A stretch of DNA of 64,000 nucleotides from positions 62,001 through 126,000 of the forward strand of contig NZ_VHLH01000001.1 in NCBI RefSeq assembly GCF_006516965.1, given 5' to 3'. Below are positions 44,466 to 52,698 of this stretch, one piece after another; within the stretch, counting starts at the first letter, position 1, and each line of letters opens with the position of its first letter. The translations under genes were made by a program, and so were the position numbers. This DNA comes from Pararhizobium mangrovi. Lineage in GTDB: Bacteria > Pseudomonadota > Alphaproteobacteria > Rhizobiales > Rhizobiaceae. A model generated the notes under the pieces. It did no database searches. It saw only the letters and a program-made list of their open reading frames with translations, and was not told the DNA's origin.

Positions 44466-45389
44466 ATGCGCAATCCGTTTCGCAGGAAGCGTGCCGCGGG
44501 GCGCGAGGTCGGGCCCGGCGAGGTGAAGCAGGTGGGGCTACAGGGCGGGTTCGTGGCGCTGCAGGCGGAGGCGAGTGCGCGGTGGAGCCAGCGGTCTTAT
44601 GCCGGGTTGGCGCGCGAGGGGTACATGCGCAATCCCGTGGCGCATCGATGCGTGCGGCTGGTGGCGGAGGCGGTCTCGAGCGTGCCGTTCCTGCTCTACG
44701 AGGGCGGGCGGGATCTCGATCGGCATCCGATGCTCGATCTCCTGGCGCGGCCGAACGGGCGCATGACGGGGACGGGGCTCGTCGAGGCGATCTGCGGGCA
44801 CCTGCTGCTCTCGGGCAACGCCTTCGTGGAGGCGGTGGCGGTAGCTGGGCGGCCGCGTGAACTGCACGTGCTGCGGCCGGACCGGATGCGCGTCGTCGAG
44901 GGGCCGGACGGATGGCCGGTGGCGTTCGACTATACGGTCGGCGACCGCCGGCGGCGCCTGGCGCTGGAGCCGGAGAACGGAGGCGGGCTGTTGCATCTGC
45001 GGCTCTTCGATCCGCTCGACGATCATCTGGGCTTCGCACCGCTGGCGGCCGCGCACGACGCGCTCGACCTTTCGAACGCTGCGGCGGCCTGGAACAAGGC
45101 GCTGCTCGGCATTCCGGGCGACAACACCTATGCGAACTACGCGGAGGCGAACCGGGCCTTCTACCGGCTGACGGTGCTGCCGCTTCTGACGCGGTTGACC
45201 GGCGCGCTCGGCGGCTTCTTGGCACCGGCTTTCGGGGCCGGACTGCGGCTGACCTACGACGCGGACGCGATCGCCGGGCTTTCGGCGGAACGCGAGGCGC
45301 TGTGGAGCCGGGTCGGCGCGGCCGATTTCCTGACGGAGGACGAGAAGCGTGAGGCGGTCGGATATCCGCCGCTTCGCGCCGCGGGGTGA
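44466..45389 (+). CDS. GTA portal protein (g3) with internal deletion
   Basis: A 307-residue product; GTA portals are about 390-400. The N-terminal part (HRCVRLVAEAVSSVPFLLYEGG; GNAFVEAVAVAGRPRELHVLRPDRM) and C-terminal part (YANYAEANRAFYRLTVLPLLTRL) are intact. At residues 213-215, AAAWNKALL joins directly to GIPGDNTYANYAE; in family members about 85-90 residues (ARPSGALVY ... VPPMLL) lie between. The frame is kept. The protein lacks part of the portal stem/clip region and probably cannot form a working ring. Confidence 0.85.
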   Translation: MRNPFRRKRAAGREVGPGEVKQVGLQGGFVALQAEASARWSQRSYAGLAREGYMRNPVAHRCVRLVAEAVSSVPFLLYEGGRDLDRHPMLDLLARPNGRMTGTGLVEAICGHLLLSGNAFVEAVAVAGRPRELHVLRPDRMRVVEGPDGWPVAFDYTVGDRRRRLALEPENGGGLLHLRLFDPLDDHLGFAPLAAAHDALDLSNAAAAWNKALLGIPGDNTYANYAEANRAFYRLTVLPLLTRLTGALGGFLAPAFGAGLRLTYDADAIAGLSAEREALWSRVGAADFLTEDEKREAVGYPPLRAAG

Positions 45390-45395
45390 GGGGGC

Positions 45396-45758
45396 ATGTC
45401 GGTACGACTTGCGAAAGGCGTTCGCCTGCTGGCGGGCGGTCACGGCTCGATCATGGACCTCGAAATGTGGATCTACCTGGCGAAGATTGCCGGTGCGCTG
45501 GCAGGTGCGCTGATTTCGCTCGTCTACCTCCTGCCGCATACGCATCGCGAGGCGAGCTCGCGGTTTTTTATCGGCGTGGTTTCCGGGCTCGTGTTCGGGG
45601 GTGCGGTGGGGACAGCGCTGGCCGAACGGTTCGGGATCGTGGGCATGCTTTCGGCGCCGGAGCAGATGCTGATGGGGTCGGCGGCGGCGAGCTTGAGCGC
45701 GTGGTGGGTGCTTGGGGCATTGTCGCGGATAGCACAGCGGTTCGGGCGGGGGTGGTGA
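45396..45758 (+). CDS. GTA-cluster membrane protein (g3.5-like, DUF6107)
   Basis: A protein of up to 120 residues with two to three hydrophobic helices (IAGALAGALISLVYLLP, FFIGVVSGLVFGGAVGTALA, MGSAAASLSAWWVLGALS). It occupies the g3.5 position in the GTA cluster. ATG 45396 follows GAGGGGG closely; ATG 45453 would give the shorter family-like protein. Function unknown. Confidence 0.65.
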   Translation: MSVRLAKGVRLLAGGHGSIMDLEMWIYLAKIAGALAGALISLVYLLPHTHREASSRFFIGVVSGLVFGGAVGTALAERFGIVGMLSAPEQMLMGSAAASLSAWWVLGALSRIAQRFGRGW

Positions 45759-45775
45759 CGGGGTTTTCGTGACGT

Positions 45776-45830
45776 GCTGCGCCCCCTCTCTGCCCTGCCA
45801 GGCATCTCCCCCCGTCGGGGGGAGAATGGC
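45776..45830. repeat. Rhizobial REP-like palindromic repeat in g3.5-g4 spacer
   Basis: The segment CCCTCTCTGCCCTGCCAGGC is followed by a 9-bp palindrome TCTCCCCCC-GTC-GGGGGGAGA (45805-45825). The same layout is widespread in rhizobial intergenic regions. The remaining spacer to 45990 holds no other supported feature. Confidence 0.5.
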
Positions 45831-45990
45831 TGTGGGTGGGCCCGGGCGTTGCGGCTGATGTTTGCCGGGGCGGAAGCGATCGGCGGGTGCGGTTTTCTGC
45901 GCGGGTGACGCCTGTTGGAGACGATCGGCGTTTCGCGTGTGGCATTGCCCCCTCGCGCTCTTTGGGTTTTCGAAAAAAAGGATGGGCTGG

Positions 45991-46677
45991 ATGACGACGG
46001 ATGGGGTGGGTTCCGGGCGGCAGGTGAAGTTTGCCGACTGGCGGCTGGAGACGGTGGAGGGGGACGGGCGGTTCGCGGGGTATGCGAGCGTGTTCGGGGC
46101 GGTGGATCTGGGGCGCGACGCGATCGAGCGGGGGGCTTTTGCGCGCTCGATCGAACGGCGCGGGCCGGGCGGCGTGCGCATGCTCTACCAGCACGATCCG
46201 GCCGAGCCGATCGGAGCGTGGACGGCGATCCGGGAGGACGGGCGCGGGCTCTACGTCGAGGGGCAGCTTGCAAGCGGCGTGGAGCGGGCGCGCGAGGTGC
46301 ATGCGCTGATGAAGGCGGGTGCGCTCGACGGGCTTTCGATCGGCTTCGAGACGGTGCGGGCGCGCACCGATGCGAAGACCGGGGTGCGACGCATTCTCGA
46401 GGCCGATCTCTGGGAAATTTCGGTCGTCACCTTTCCGATGCTGCCGGAGGCGCGGGTCTCGCGCGTCAAGCACGCATCGCTTCCGCATACCAAGCGGGAT
46501 CTGGAACGCAGGCTCATGCACGACGCTGGGCTGACGCGAAGCGAGGCCCGAACGCTGATGGCGAAGGGCTTCGACGGGCTTTCGGGCATGCAGGACGCTG
46601 CCGTGGCCGACACCGAGGGGCTGGTTGCACGCATCCGTGCGGCCGCCCGAATGATGAATGGCACGACGAGGACATGA
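45991..46677 (+). CDS. GTA prohead protease (g4)
   Basis: A 228-residue U35-type protease: FAGYASVFGAVDLGRDAIERGAFARSI, catalytic His in LYQHDPAEPIGAW, catalytic Ser in DGLSIGFETV, EISVVTFPMLPEA. The C-terminal extension is usual in GTA. ATG 45991 has AAGGATGGG upstream; ATG 45982 is three codons earlier. Complete. Confidence 0.9.
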   Translation: MTTDGVGSGRQVKFADWRLETVEGDGRFAGYASVFGAVDLGRDAIERGAFARSIERRGPGGVRMLYQHDPAEPIGAWTAIREDGRGLYVEGQLASGVERAREVHALMKAGALDGLSIGFETVRARTDAKTGVRRILEADLWEISVVTFPMLPEARVSRVKHASLPHTKRDLERRLMHDAGLTRSEARTLMAKGFDGLSGMQDAAVADTEGLVARIRAAARMMNGTTRT

Positions 46678-47933
46678 TGGACATGCACAACGGTACGAAC
46701 CGGCGAGCGCCGGAGATCAAGCAGGACAGCGCGTCGATCAAGGGCGCGTTCGCCGACTTCATGGGCGCGTTCGAGGCGTTCCGGGAGACGAACGACCGGC
46801 GGCTCGGCGAACTGGAACGGCGCGCTTCCGGCGACGTCGTCACCGACGAGAAGCTGGCGCGCATCGACACGGCGATGGACGAGCACAAGCGCGTGCTCGA
46901 CGAACTGGTGCTGAAGCGCGCGCGGCCCTCGCTCGGCCGCGGCGGCGCGGAGAGCATGGAGACGCTGGAGCACAAGGGGGCGTTCGAGAGCTATCTGCGC
47001 CATGGCGACGAGGGGCGGCTGCGCCAGCTCGAAGCGAAGGCGTTTTCCTACGGCTCGGACCCGGACGGCGGCTATCTCGTACCCGACGAGCTCGACGCGG
47101 AGATCGGCAAGCGGCTCGCCGACATCTCACCGATCCGTTCGTTGGCGACGGTGCGGCAGGTTTCGGGCGCGGTGCTGAAGAAGCCCTTCGCGGTTTCCGG
47201 CATGGCGGTCGGCTGGGTCGGCGAGACGGAAGCGCGCCCGCAGACGGATGCGCCGAAGCTTGCCGAGATGCAGTTCCCAACGATGGAGCTCTACGCCATG
47301 CCGGCGGCGACGGCCTCCCTGCTCGACGATGCGGCGGTGGATCTCGACGGCTGGATGACCGCGGAAGTCGAGGCGGCGTTCGCAGAGCAGGAGGGTGCGG
47401 CCTTCGTTAACGGCGACGGGGTGAAGAAGCCGAAGGGGTTCCTGAACTATCCGACCGTCGACAACGCCGACTGGGCCTGGGGCAAGCTCGGGACGATCGC
47501 GACGGGGGCGGCAGGCGCCTTTGCCGGGGCCGATCCGTCCGACACGCTGATCGAGGCGATCTATGCGCTGAAGGCGGGGCATCGGCGCAATGCGAGCTTC
47601 GTGATGAACCGCAAGACGCAGGGCGTGATCCGCGCGTTCAAGGATGCGGACGGGCACTATCTCTGGCAGCCGCCGGCGAGCGCGGACGGCCAGGCCTCGC
47701 TGATGGGCTTTCCCGTCGTCGAGGCGGAAGACATGCCGGACATCGCGGAGGATGCGGACGCGATCGCCTTCGGCGACTTCAAGCGCGGCTATCTCGTCGT
47801 CGACCGGGCGGGCGTGCGCGTGCTGCGCGACCCGTATTCGGCCAAGCCCTACGTGCTCTTCTACACGACGAAGCGCGTCGGCGGCGGGGTGCAGAACTTC
47901 GAGGCGATCAAGCTGATCCGCTTCTCCGCGTAA
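46674..47933 (+). CDS. GTA major capsid protein (g5)
   Basis: A 419-residue HK97-fold capsid. The charged N-terminal delta domain (residues 10-100) precedes the cleavage area before KAFSYGSDPDGGYLVPDELDAEI. Core elements IRSLATVRQVSG, VGWVGETEARPQTDAPKL, ASLLDDAAVDLDGWM and KRVGGGVQNFEAIKLIRFS are typical of GTA capsids. The ATGA overlap with the protease keeps their ratio linked. It differs clearly from the element capsid at 39187. Confidence 0.93.
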   Translation: MMDMHNGTNRRAPEIKQDSASIKGAFADFMGAFEAFRETNDRRLGELERRASGDVVTDEKLARIDTAMDEHKRVLDELVLKRARPSLGRGGAESMETLEHKGAFESYLRHGDEGRLRQLEAKAFSYGSDPDGGYLVPDELDAEIGKRLADISPIRSLATVRQVSGAVLKKPFAVSGMAVGWVGETEARPQTDAPKLAEMQFPTMELYAMPAATASLLDDAAVDLDGWMTAEVEAAFAEQEGAAFVNGDGVKKPKGFLNYPTVDNADWAWGKLGTIATGAAGAFAGADPSDTLIEAIYALKAGHRRNASFVMNRKTQGVIRAFKDADGHYLWQPPASADGQASLMGFPVVEAEDMPDIAEDADAIAFGDFKRGYLVVDRAGVRVLRDPYSAKPYVLFYTTKRVGGGVQNFEAIKLIRFSA

Positions 47934-48041
47934 CGCCGATCCCGTTCGCCCGCCGGTGACGCGGCGCGGACGGCGAAGCGCGGCCCCGGTCTTCTCCTCC
48001 TGCCGGGGCCGCTGCCCTTTCTTCGACCTATCCCGGAGACA

Positions 48042-48614
48042 ATGATGAGCCTTTTCATGACCGAGCCTGCGCTCGGCCAGGTGGTGCCGCTTGCCGACAT
48101 GAAGGCGTGGCTTCGCCTCGACGGCAGCGACGAGGACGACCTCGTCGGCGAGCTGATTGCGGTCGCGACGCGGCATCTGGAGCGCGAGACCGGACTGGCG
48201 CTGCTTTCGCAGGGCTGGCGGCTGACGCTCGACGGCTGGCCGACCGACGGCACGATCGTGTTTGCCCGAACGCCGGTGCGCACGATCGATGCGGTGAAGG
48301 CCTATGATGCCGACGGGACGGGGCGCGACGTCCAGACCGGCGGCTTCGTGCTCGACCGCGACCGGCGGCCGGTGCGCCTTTATATCGACGGTTCGGCGTT
48401 CGCCGTGCCAGCCGACAACGGCGTGGAAGTCGATTTCACGGCGGGGTTCGGCGATGCGGCGAGCGACGTACCGGACGACCTCAAGCATGCGATCCGGCTG
48501 CATGTGGCACATCTCTACGAATTTCGCGGCGCGGTGCCGATGGCACAGCAGCCGGCGAGTGTTCCGGCGGGCTACGACCGGCTGATCGACGGCTATCGAC
48601 GGAGGGCGCTTTGA
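48042..48614 (+). CDS. GTA head-tail connector (g6)
   Basis: A 190-residue adaptor: PLADMKAWLRLDGSDEDDLVGELIAVATRHLERETGLAL, then LKHAIRLHVAHLYEFRGAVPMAQQPASVPAGYDRLIDGYRR. Matches GTA g6, which docks under the portal. Start ATG 48042 has a CGGAGA site. The stop overlaps the next start (TTTGATG). Confidence 0.88.
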   Translation: MMSLFMTEPALGQVVPLADMKAWLRLDGSDEDDLVGELIAVATRHLERETGLALLSQGWRLTLDGWPTDGTIVFARTPVRTIDAVKAYDADGTGRDVQTGGFVLDRDRRPVRLYIDGSAFAVPADNGVEVDFTAGFGDAASDVPDDLKHAIRLHVAHLYEFRGAVPMAQQPASVPAGYDRLIDGYRRRAL

Positions 48615-48949
48615 TGCCGACGCTCTTTCTCGATGCGGGCATGCTGAACACGCGGTTGGCGCTTCACGCGCCCGTCGATACCGAAGACGGGTCCGGTGGT
48701 GCCGTGCGCCGCTGGCGTGCCGATGCGATGGTCTGGGGGCATGTCGAGCCGGTTTCCGCCAGAGGGCACGAGCGTGGCGGGCAGGAGGGCCAGGTGATCA
48801 CGCACCGGGTGACGATCCGGGCGCGCACCGGCATGGGACCGGGCCTGCGCTTCGTACGGTTCGCGCGGGCCTTCGAGATCGTCGCCGTGCACGACCCGGA
48901 CGAGAGCGGACGGTATCTCGTGTGCCGCTGCCGGGAGGTGGCGCCATGA
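48614..48949 (+). CDS. GTA head closure/tail adaptor (g7)
   Basis: A 111-residue protein (NTRLALHAPVDTEDGSGGAVRRWRADAMVWGHVEPVSARG...HRVTIRARTGMGPGLRFV) of the phage head-tail joining family. Overlaps g6 and the next small gene by one and four bases. Confidence 0.85.
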   Translation: MPTLFLDAGMLNTRLALHAPVDTEDGSGGAVRRWRADAMVWGHVEPVSARGHERGGQEGQVITHRVTIRARTGMGPGLRFVRFARAFEIVAVHDPDESGRYLVCRCREVAP

Positions 48950-49089
48950 AGCTTTCGGCGACGGTGCGGCGTCCGGACTTCGCCCGGGCGATCGCCGACG
49001 CGGCGCGTGCTGCCGACCGCCGGCGCCAGGAGGCCGAGCGGGCAGGGACGTCAACGGACAGGCAGCGCGAGGGCGACGATGACGAGTGA
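48946..49089 (+). CDS. GTA small protein (g7.1-like)
   Basis: A 47-residue helical, highly charged protein (MKLSATVRRPDFARAIADAA, then a run of Arg, Ala and Glu). It overlaps g7 by ATGA and g8 by 11 bp, so it is part of the translationally coupled chain. A small gene is known in this position in Rhodobacter GTA clusters; function unknown. Confidence 0.6.
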   Translation: MKLSATVRRPDFARAIADAARAADRRRQEAERAGTSTDRQREGDDDE

Positions 49090-49483
49090 GGAAGCCCTGC
49101 AGCGCGCCGTGGTCGCGGCCTTGAACGGCGATCCGGCGGTGACGGCGCTGACCGGATCGAACGCGATCTACGACCGGGTTATCCACCGCGCGGCGTTTCC
49201 CTATCTCGTGCTTGCCGAGATGGCGAGCGAGGACTGGTCGACGGCGACGGACACAGGCTTCGAGCATCGAATGAAGATCGAGGCGTGGTCGCGGACGAAC
49301 GGCAAGCGCGAGGCCGAGGCCATTGCCGGCGCGGTGCGTGATGCGCTCCACGACCAGCCGCTCGCGCTCGAAGTTGGGCATCTGGTCGCTCTGCGCTGCG
49401 AGCGGGTTCGCGTCGAGCGCATCGACAAGGAGCGGCTCGTGCGGGCGCAACTTCGCTTCCGCGCGCTCGTTGAGACGGGCTGA
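49079..49483 (+). CDS. GTA tail terminator protein (g8, DUF3168)
   Basis: A 134-residue DUF3168 protein (LQRAVVAALNGDPAVTALTGSNAIYDRV, PYLVLAEMASEDWSTATDTGFEHRMKIEAWSR). Forms the tail-completion ring in GTA particles. Followed by an intrinsic terminator. Confidence 0.88.
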   Translation: MTSEEALQRAVVAALNGDPAVTALTGSNAIYDRVIHRAAFPYLVLAEMASEDWSTATDTGFEHRMKIEAWSRTNGKREAEAIAGAVRDALHDQPLALEVGHLVALRCERVRVERIDKERLVRAQLRFRALVETG

Positions 49484-49534
49484 GCGGCGGAACTTCATAG
49501 AACGCGGGAGCCGAACGGTTCCCGAAAGATGGTT

Positions 49535-49557
49535 GGCGCCCGAGGGGCGCCTTTTTT
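49535..49557 (+). terminator. Internal terminator in GTA cluster
   Basis: A perfect 7-bp GC stem (49535-49541 with 49545-49551) with loop GAG is followed by six T. It sits between g8 and the tail-tube gene on the coding strand, where an operon terminator would block expression of all tail genes unless overridden. Confidence 0.9.
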
Positions 49558-49575
49558 ATTGGAAAGGAGCCGGGG

Positions 49576-49983
49576 ATGGCGGCGCAGAAGGGCAAGGATC
49601 TTCTCCTGAAGATCGCCGACGGGCAGGTGTTTTCGACAGTGGCCGGACTACGGTCGAACCGCCTGGCGTTCAACGCGGCGACGGTCGACGTGAGCGATGC
49701 GGAATCGGCGGGGCGCTGGCGCGAGCTTCTGTCCGGTGCCGGATTGAAGCGCGCTTCGGTTTCCGGTTCCGGCATATTCAAGGATGCGGCGAGCGACGCG
49801 CTCGTCCGCGGGATCTTCTTTTCGGGAAAGATCGAGAGCTGGCGCGTGATCGTGCCGGACTTCGGCACGGTGTCCGGTGCGTTCCAGGTGACGGCGCTCG
49901 AATACGCCGGCAAGCACGATGGCGAGATGACCTTCGAGCTGGCGCTGGAATCGGCCGGCGAACTGACCTTCGAGGCGGTCTGA
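49576..49983 (+). CDS. GTA major tail protein (g9)
   Basis: A 135-residue tail-tube protein of the TP901-1/GTA type: KGKDLLLKIADGQVFSTVAGLRSNRLAFNAATVDVSDAESAGRWRELL, then VSGSGIFKDAASD and DGEMTFELALESAGELTFEAV. A GGAAAGGAG site precedes ATG. The stop overlaps the next start. Confidence 0.9.
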   Translation: MAAQKGKDLLLKIADGQVFSTVAGLRSNRLAFNAATVDVSDAESAGRWRELLSGAGLKRASVSGSGIFKDAASDALVRGIFFSGKIESWRVIVPDFGTVSGAFQVTALEYAGKHDGEMTFELALESAGELTFEAV

Positions 49984-50360
49984 TGGGGCCGCTTGCGACG
50001 CCGGCGAACCGGAGGCGCGGCGAGGTGCCGGCGGTGATCGACGGAAGGCCGCGCGTGCTCTGCCTGACGCTCGGCGCCCTTGCGGAACTGGAGGCGGCCT
50101 TCGAGAGCGCGGACCTGAACGCGCTTGCGGCCCGCTTTTCTGCAGGCCGGATTTCGGCCGGCGACATGATCCGCATCATCGCCGCCGGCCTGCGTGGTGC
50201 GGGAGAAGCGGTGAGCGAGGCCGACGTCGCGGCCATGCGCATCGAAGGGGGTACGGCCGGCGCTGCCCGCATGGTGAGCGAACTGCTTTCCGCAGCCTTC
50301 GGCGGCGAGGATGCCGCGGGCATCGACGCGGAGGCGGGGGCGAATACGCCGGACCCTTGA
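49983..50360 (+). CDS. GTA tail assembly protein (g10)
   Basis: A 125-residue protein with ANRRRGEVPAVIDGRPRVLCLTLGALAELEAAFESADLNALAARF, typical of GTA g10 (tail-assembly chaperone group). Coupled to g9 (TGATG) and g10.1 (TTGA). Confidence 0.85.
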   Translation: MGPLATPANRRRGEVPAVIDGRPRVLCLTLGALAELEAAFESADLNALAARFSAGRISAGDMIRIIAAGLRGAGEAVSEADVAAMRIEGGTAGAARMVSELLSAAFGGEDAAGIDAEAGANTPDP

Positions 50361-50581
50361 GGGCCGCAGGCGGTGGCGAAAGGCCGAAGGGACATGCCCC
50401 GTTTCCATGGGAAGCGGCGATGGCCTTCGGTCTTGGCCGTCTGCGGCTCGATCCGGCTGCCTTCTGGCGGCTGACGCCGCTCGAACTCGCGGCATTGTGC
50501 GGAAACCGACGCGGCTTCGCGCCGGTGCGTGACGAACTGGCCGCGCTGATGCGGCTCTACCCGGACGGAGAGAACGATTGA
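50357..50581 (+). CDS. GTA tail assembly chaperone (g10.1)
   Basis: A 74-residue protein with PFPWEAAMAFGLGRLRLDPAAFWRLTPLELAALCG, the conserved core of the short phage tail-assembly chaperone. The TTG start overlapping the previous stop keeps the PFPW block; an internal ATG (50420) would lose it. Confidence 0.8.
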   Translation: MRAAGGGERPKGHAPFPWEAAMAFGLGRLRLDPAAFWRLTPLELAALCGNRRGFAPVRDELAALMRLYPDGEND

Positions 50582-51162
50582 ACGAGGACGACACGATCGA
50601 GGTCGGTGTCGATGTCGACACGCGCGCCTTCGACACGGCCATGGATGCGCTGGAACGGCGCTCGCACTCGCTGGGTGCGGCGCTGACCGGCGCGCTCGAA
50701 GCCGCGACCGTGCGCGGGCGCGATTTCGAGAGCGTACTGAAATCGCTCGGACAGCGGCTGAGCGCGATCGCGCTCGATGCAGGACTGAAGCCGCTCGAAG
50801 GGATGATCGGCAAGGCGGCCGGCGGACTTGCGGGTTCGCTCGGCTCGGCGCTCGGCTTTGCCAGGGGCGGCGTGCCGGGGCGCGTCACGCCGTTTGCAGA
50901 GGGCGGGGTGGTGCGCAGCCCGACCTTCTTTCCCGCAGGCGGGGATCTCGGCCTGATGGGCGAGGCGGGCAGCGAAGCGATCCTGCCGCTTTTGCGCGGC
51001 TCCGACGGCCGGCTCGGCGTGGCGAGCCAGGCCGGTGGGGCGAGTGCGCCGCCGATCGTGGTCAACATCACGACGCCGGACGCGGGAAGCTTCCGCAAGT
51101 CCGAGGCGCAGGTGACGACGATGCTCGCCCGGGCCGTTCATCGCGGCCGGCGCGGGCTATGA
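50578..51162 (+). CDS. GTA tape measure protein (g11)
   Basis: A 194-residue tail-length protein, short as in other GTAs. N-terminal helical repeat part (DTRAFDTAMDALERRSHSLGAALTGALEAATVRGRDFESVLKSLGQRLSAIALDAGL), Gly-rich hydrophobic middle, and C-terminal GEAGSEAILPLLRGSDGRLGV. Starts with TTG overlapping the stop of g10.1. Confidence 0.87.
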   Translation: MNEDDTIEVGVDVDTRAFDTAMDALERRSHSLGAALTGALEAATVRGRDFESVLKSLGQRLSAIALDAGLKPLEGMIGKAAGGLAGSLGSALGFARGGVPGRVTPFAEGGVVRSPTFFPAGGDLGLMGEAGSEAILPLLRGSDGRLGVASQAGGASAPPIVVNITTPDAGSFRKSEAQVTTMLARAVHRGRRGL

Positions 51163-51172
51163 GGAGGCGGTG

Positions 51173-51814
51173 ATGGCCAGCGACTTTCACGAGGTGCGCT
51201 TTCCGCTGCGGGTGGCGCTCGGCACCAGCGGCGGACCACGACGGCGCACCGACATCGTCGACCTTTCGAACGGCCGGGAAAGCCGCAACGCGCGCTGGAG
51301 GGCTTCGCGCCGGCACTACGATGCGGGATCGGGCATCAAGGCGCTTGCCGATCTCTACGCGGTCCTGGCGTTCTTCGAGGCGCGGCGCGGCCAGCTCTAC
51401 GGCTTTCGCTTCCACGACCCGATCGACAACGCATCCTGTGCGCCGGGGCGCGAGCCGGCTGCCGGCGACCAGCATCTTGGGATCGCGGACGGCACGCGCG
51501 CGCTCTTTCCGCTCGTCAAGCGCTACGGCGATGCCGGCGGTGCGTTCGAGCGGACGATCGCCAAGCCCTGCGCGGGATCGGTGAAGCTTGCCGTCAATGG
51601 CGAGCCGGTCTCCGACGACGACTTCACGCTCGATACGGTCGAGGGAACCGTGCGCTTTGCTGCGGGAGCCGAGCCGGCCGCGGGCGGAGCCGTGACGGCC
51701 GGGTTCCGCTTCGACGTTCCCGTGCGCTTCGACGTCGACCGCATCGACATCGATCTGTCCGGCTTCGAGGCCGGGCGGATTCCGGCCATCCCGCTGGTGG
51801 AGATCCTGCCTTGA
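51173..51814 (+). CDS. GTA distal tail protein (g12, DUF2460)
   Basis: A 213-residue DUF2460 protein: FHEVRFPLRVALGTSGGPRRRTDIVDLSNGRESRNARW, GSGIKALADLYAVLAFFEARRGQLYGFRFHDPID. Part of the baseplate. A GAGGAGG site precedes ATG 51173. Confidence 0.9.
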   Translation: MASDFHEVRFPLRVALGTSGGPRRRTDIVDLSNGRESRNARWRASRRHYDAGSGIKALADLYAVLAFFEARRGQLYGFRFHDPIDNASCAPGREPAAGDQHLGIADGTRALFPLVKRYGDAGGAFERTIAKPCAGSVKLAVNGEPVSDDDFTLDTVEGTVRFAAGAEPAAGGAVTAGFRFDVPVRFDVDRIDIDLSGFEAGRIPAIPLVEILP

Positions 51815-52698
51815 GAACGATACCCGACGCACTTGCCGCCCATCTCGACGGGCAGGCGACGACGACCTGTCACGCCTGGCGCGTGACGCGCCGCGACGGC
51901 GTGGTCTTCGGCTTTACCGACCACGACGGCGATCTGACCTTCGCCGGAACGACGTTTCGGGCGGCGACCGGCTACGAGGCGAGCGAGGCGGAGAGCGAAC
52001 TGGGGCTCGCCGTCGCGACGAGCGACGTGGCCGGCGCTTTTTCCGACGCAGCCATTACCGAAGCCGATCTGCGCGCGGGGCGCTTCGACGGTGCAGAGGT
52101 GGCGGTGTTCCTCGTGAACTGGGCCGCGCCGGAGAGCCATATGCTCCTGCGGACACAGGAGATCGGCGAGGTTTCCGGCGACGGCCACGCCTTCAATGCG
52201 GAGTTGAGGGGCCTGGCGAACCGGCTGGAGCAGGTGCAGGGACGCGTCTATGCGCGCCGCTGCGACGCCGAGCTCGGCGACGCGCGGTGTCGCGTGAACC
52301 TCGACGACCCGGCGTTTCGCGGCAATGGCACGGTTTCGACGTCGGGCGTCGATACTTGCCGTGTGACGGGGTTGAACGCCTTCGCCGATCGATGGTTTCG
52401 CGGCGGGCGGCTCGTCTTCACCGACGGGGCGAATGCCGGGCTTTCCGTCGCCATCGAGGACCAGGTCGGCGATGGGGAGGAAACGATCCTTTCCTTCTGG
52501 ACGCCGCTTTCGGCGCCGCCGGATGCGGGAGACGCGTTCACCGTCACCGCCGGGTGCGACAAGACCTTTACGACCTGCGGCGCGAAGTTCGCCAACCGGC
52601 TGAACTTCTGCGGGTTTCCGCATCTGCCGGGCAGCGACTTCGCCTACGGCTATGCGGACGCGCACACCGTGCACGACGGGAGGCCGCTGGTCGGATGA
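51811..52698 (+). CDS. GTA tail hub protein (g13, DUF2163)
   Basis: A 295-residue hub (FGFTDHDGDLTFAGTTFRAATGYEASEAESELGL). Clustered cysteines (RRCDAELGDARCRV and CDKTFTTCGAKFANRLNFCGFPHLPG) match the metal/Fe-S site reported in GTA hubs. Starts with TTG overlapping the preceding stop (TTGA). Confidence 0.9.
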   Translation: MRTIPDALAAHLDGQATTTCHAWRVTRRDGVVFGFTDHDGDLTFAGTTFRAATGYEASEAESELGLAVATSDVAGAFSDAAITEADLRAGRFDGAEVAVFLVNWAAPESHMLLRTQEIGEVSGDGHAFNAELRGLANRLEQVQGRVYARRCDAELGDARCRVNLDDPAFRGNGTVSTSGVDTCRVTGLNAFADRWFRGGRLVFTDGANAGLSVAIEDQVGDGEETILSFWTPLSAPPDAGDAFTVTAGCDKTFTTCGAKFANRLNFCGFPHLPGSDFAYGYADAHTVHDGRPLVG

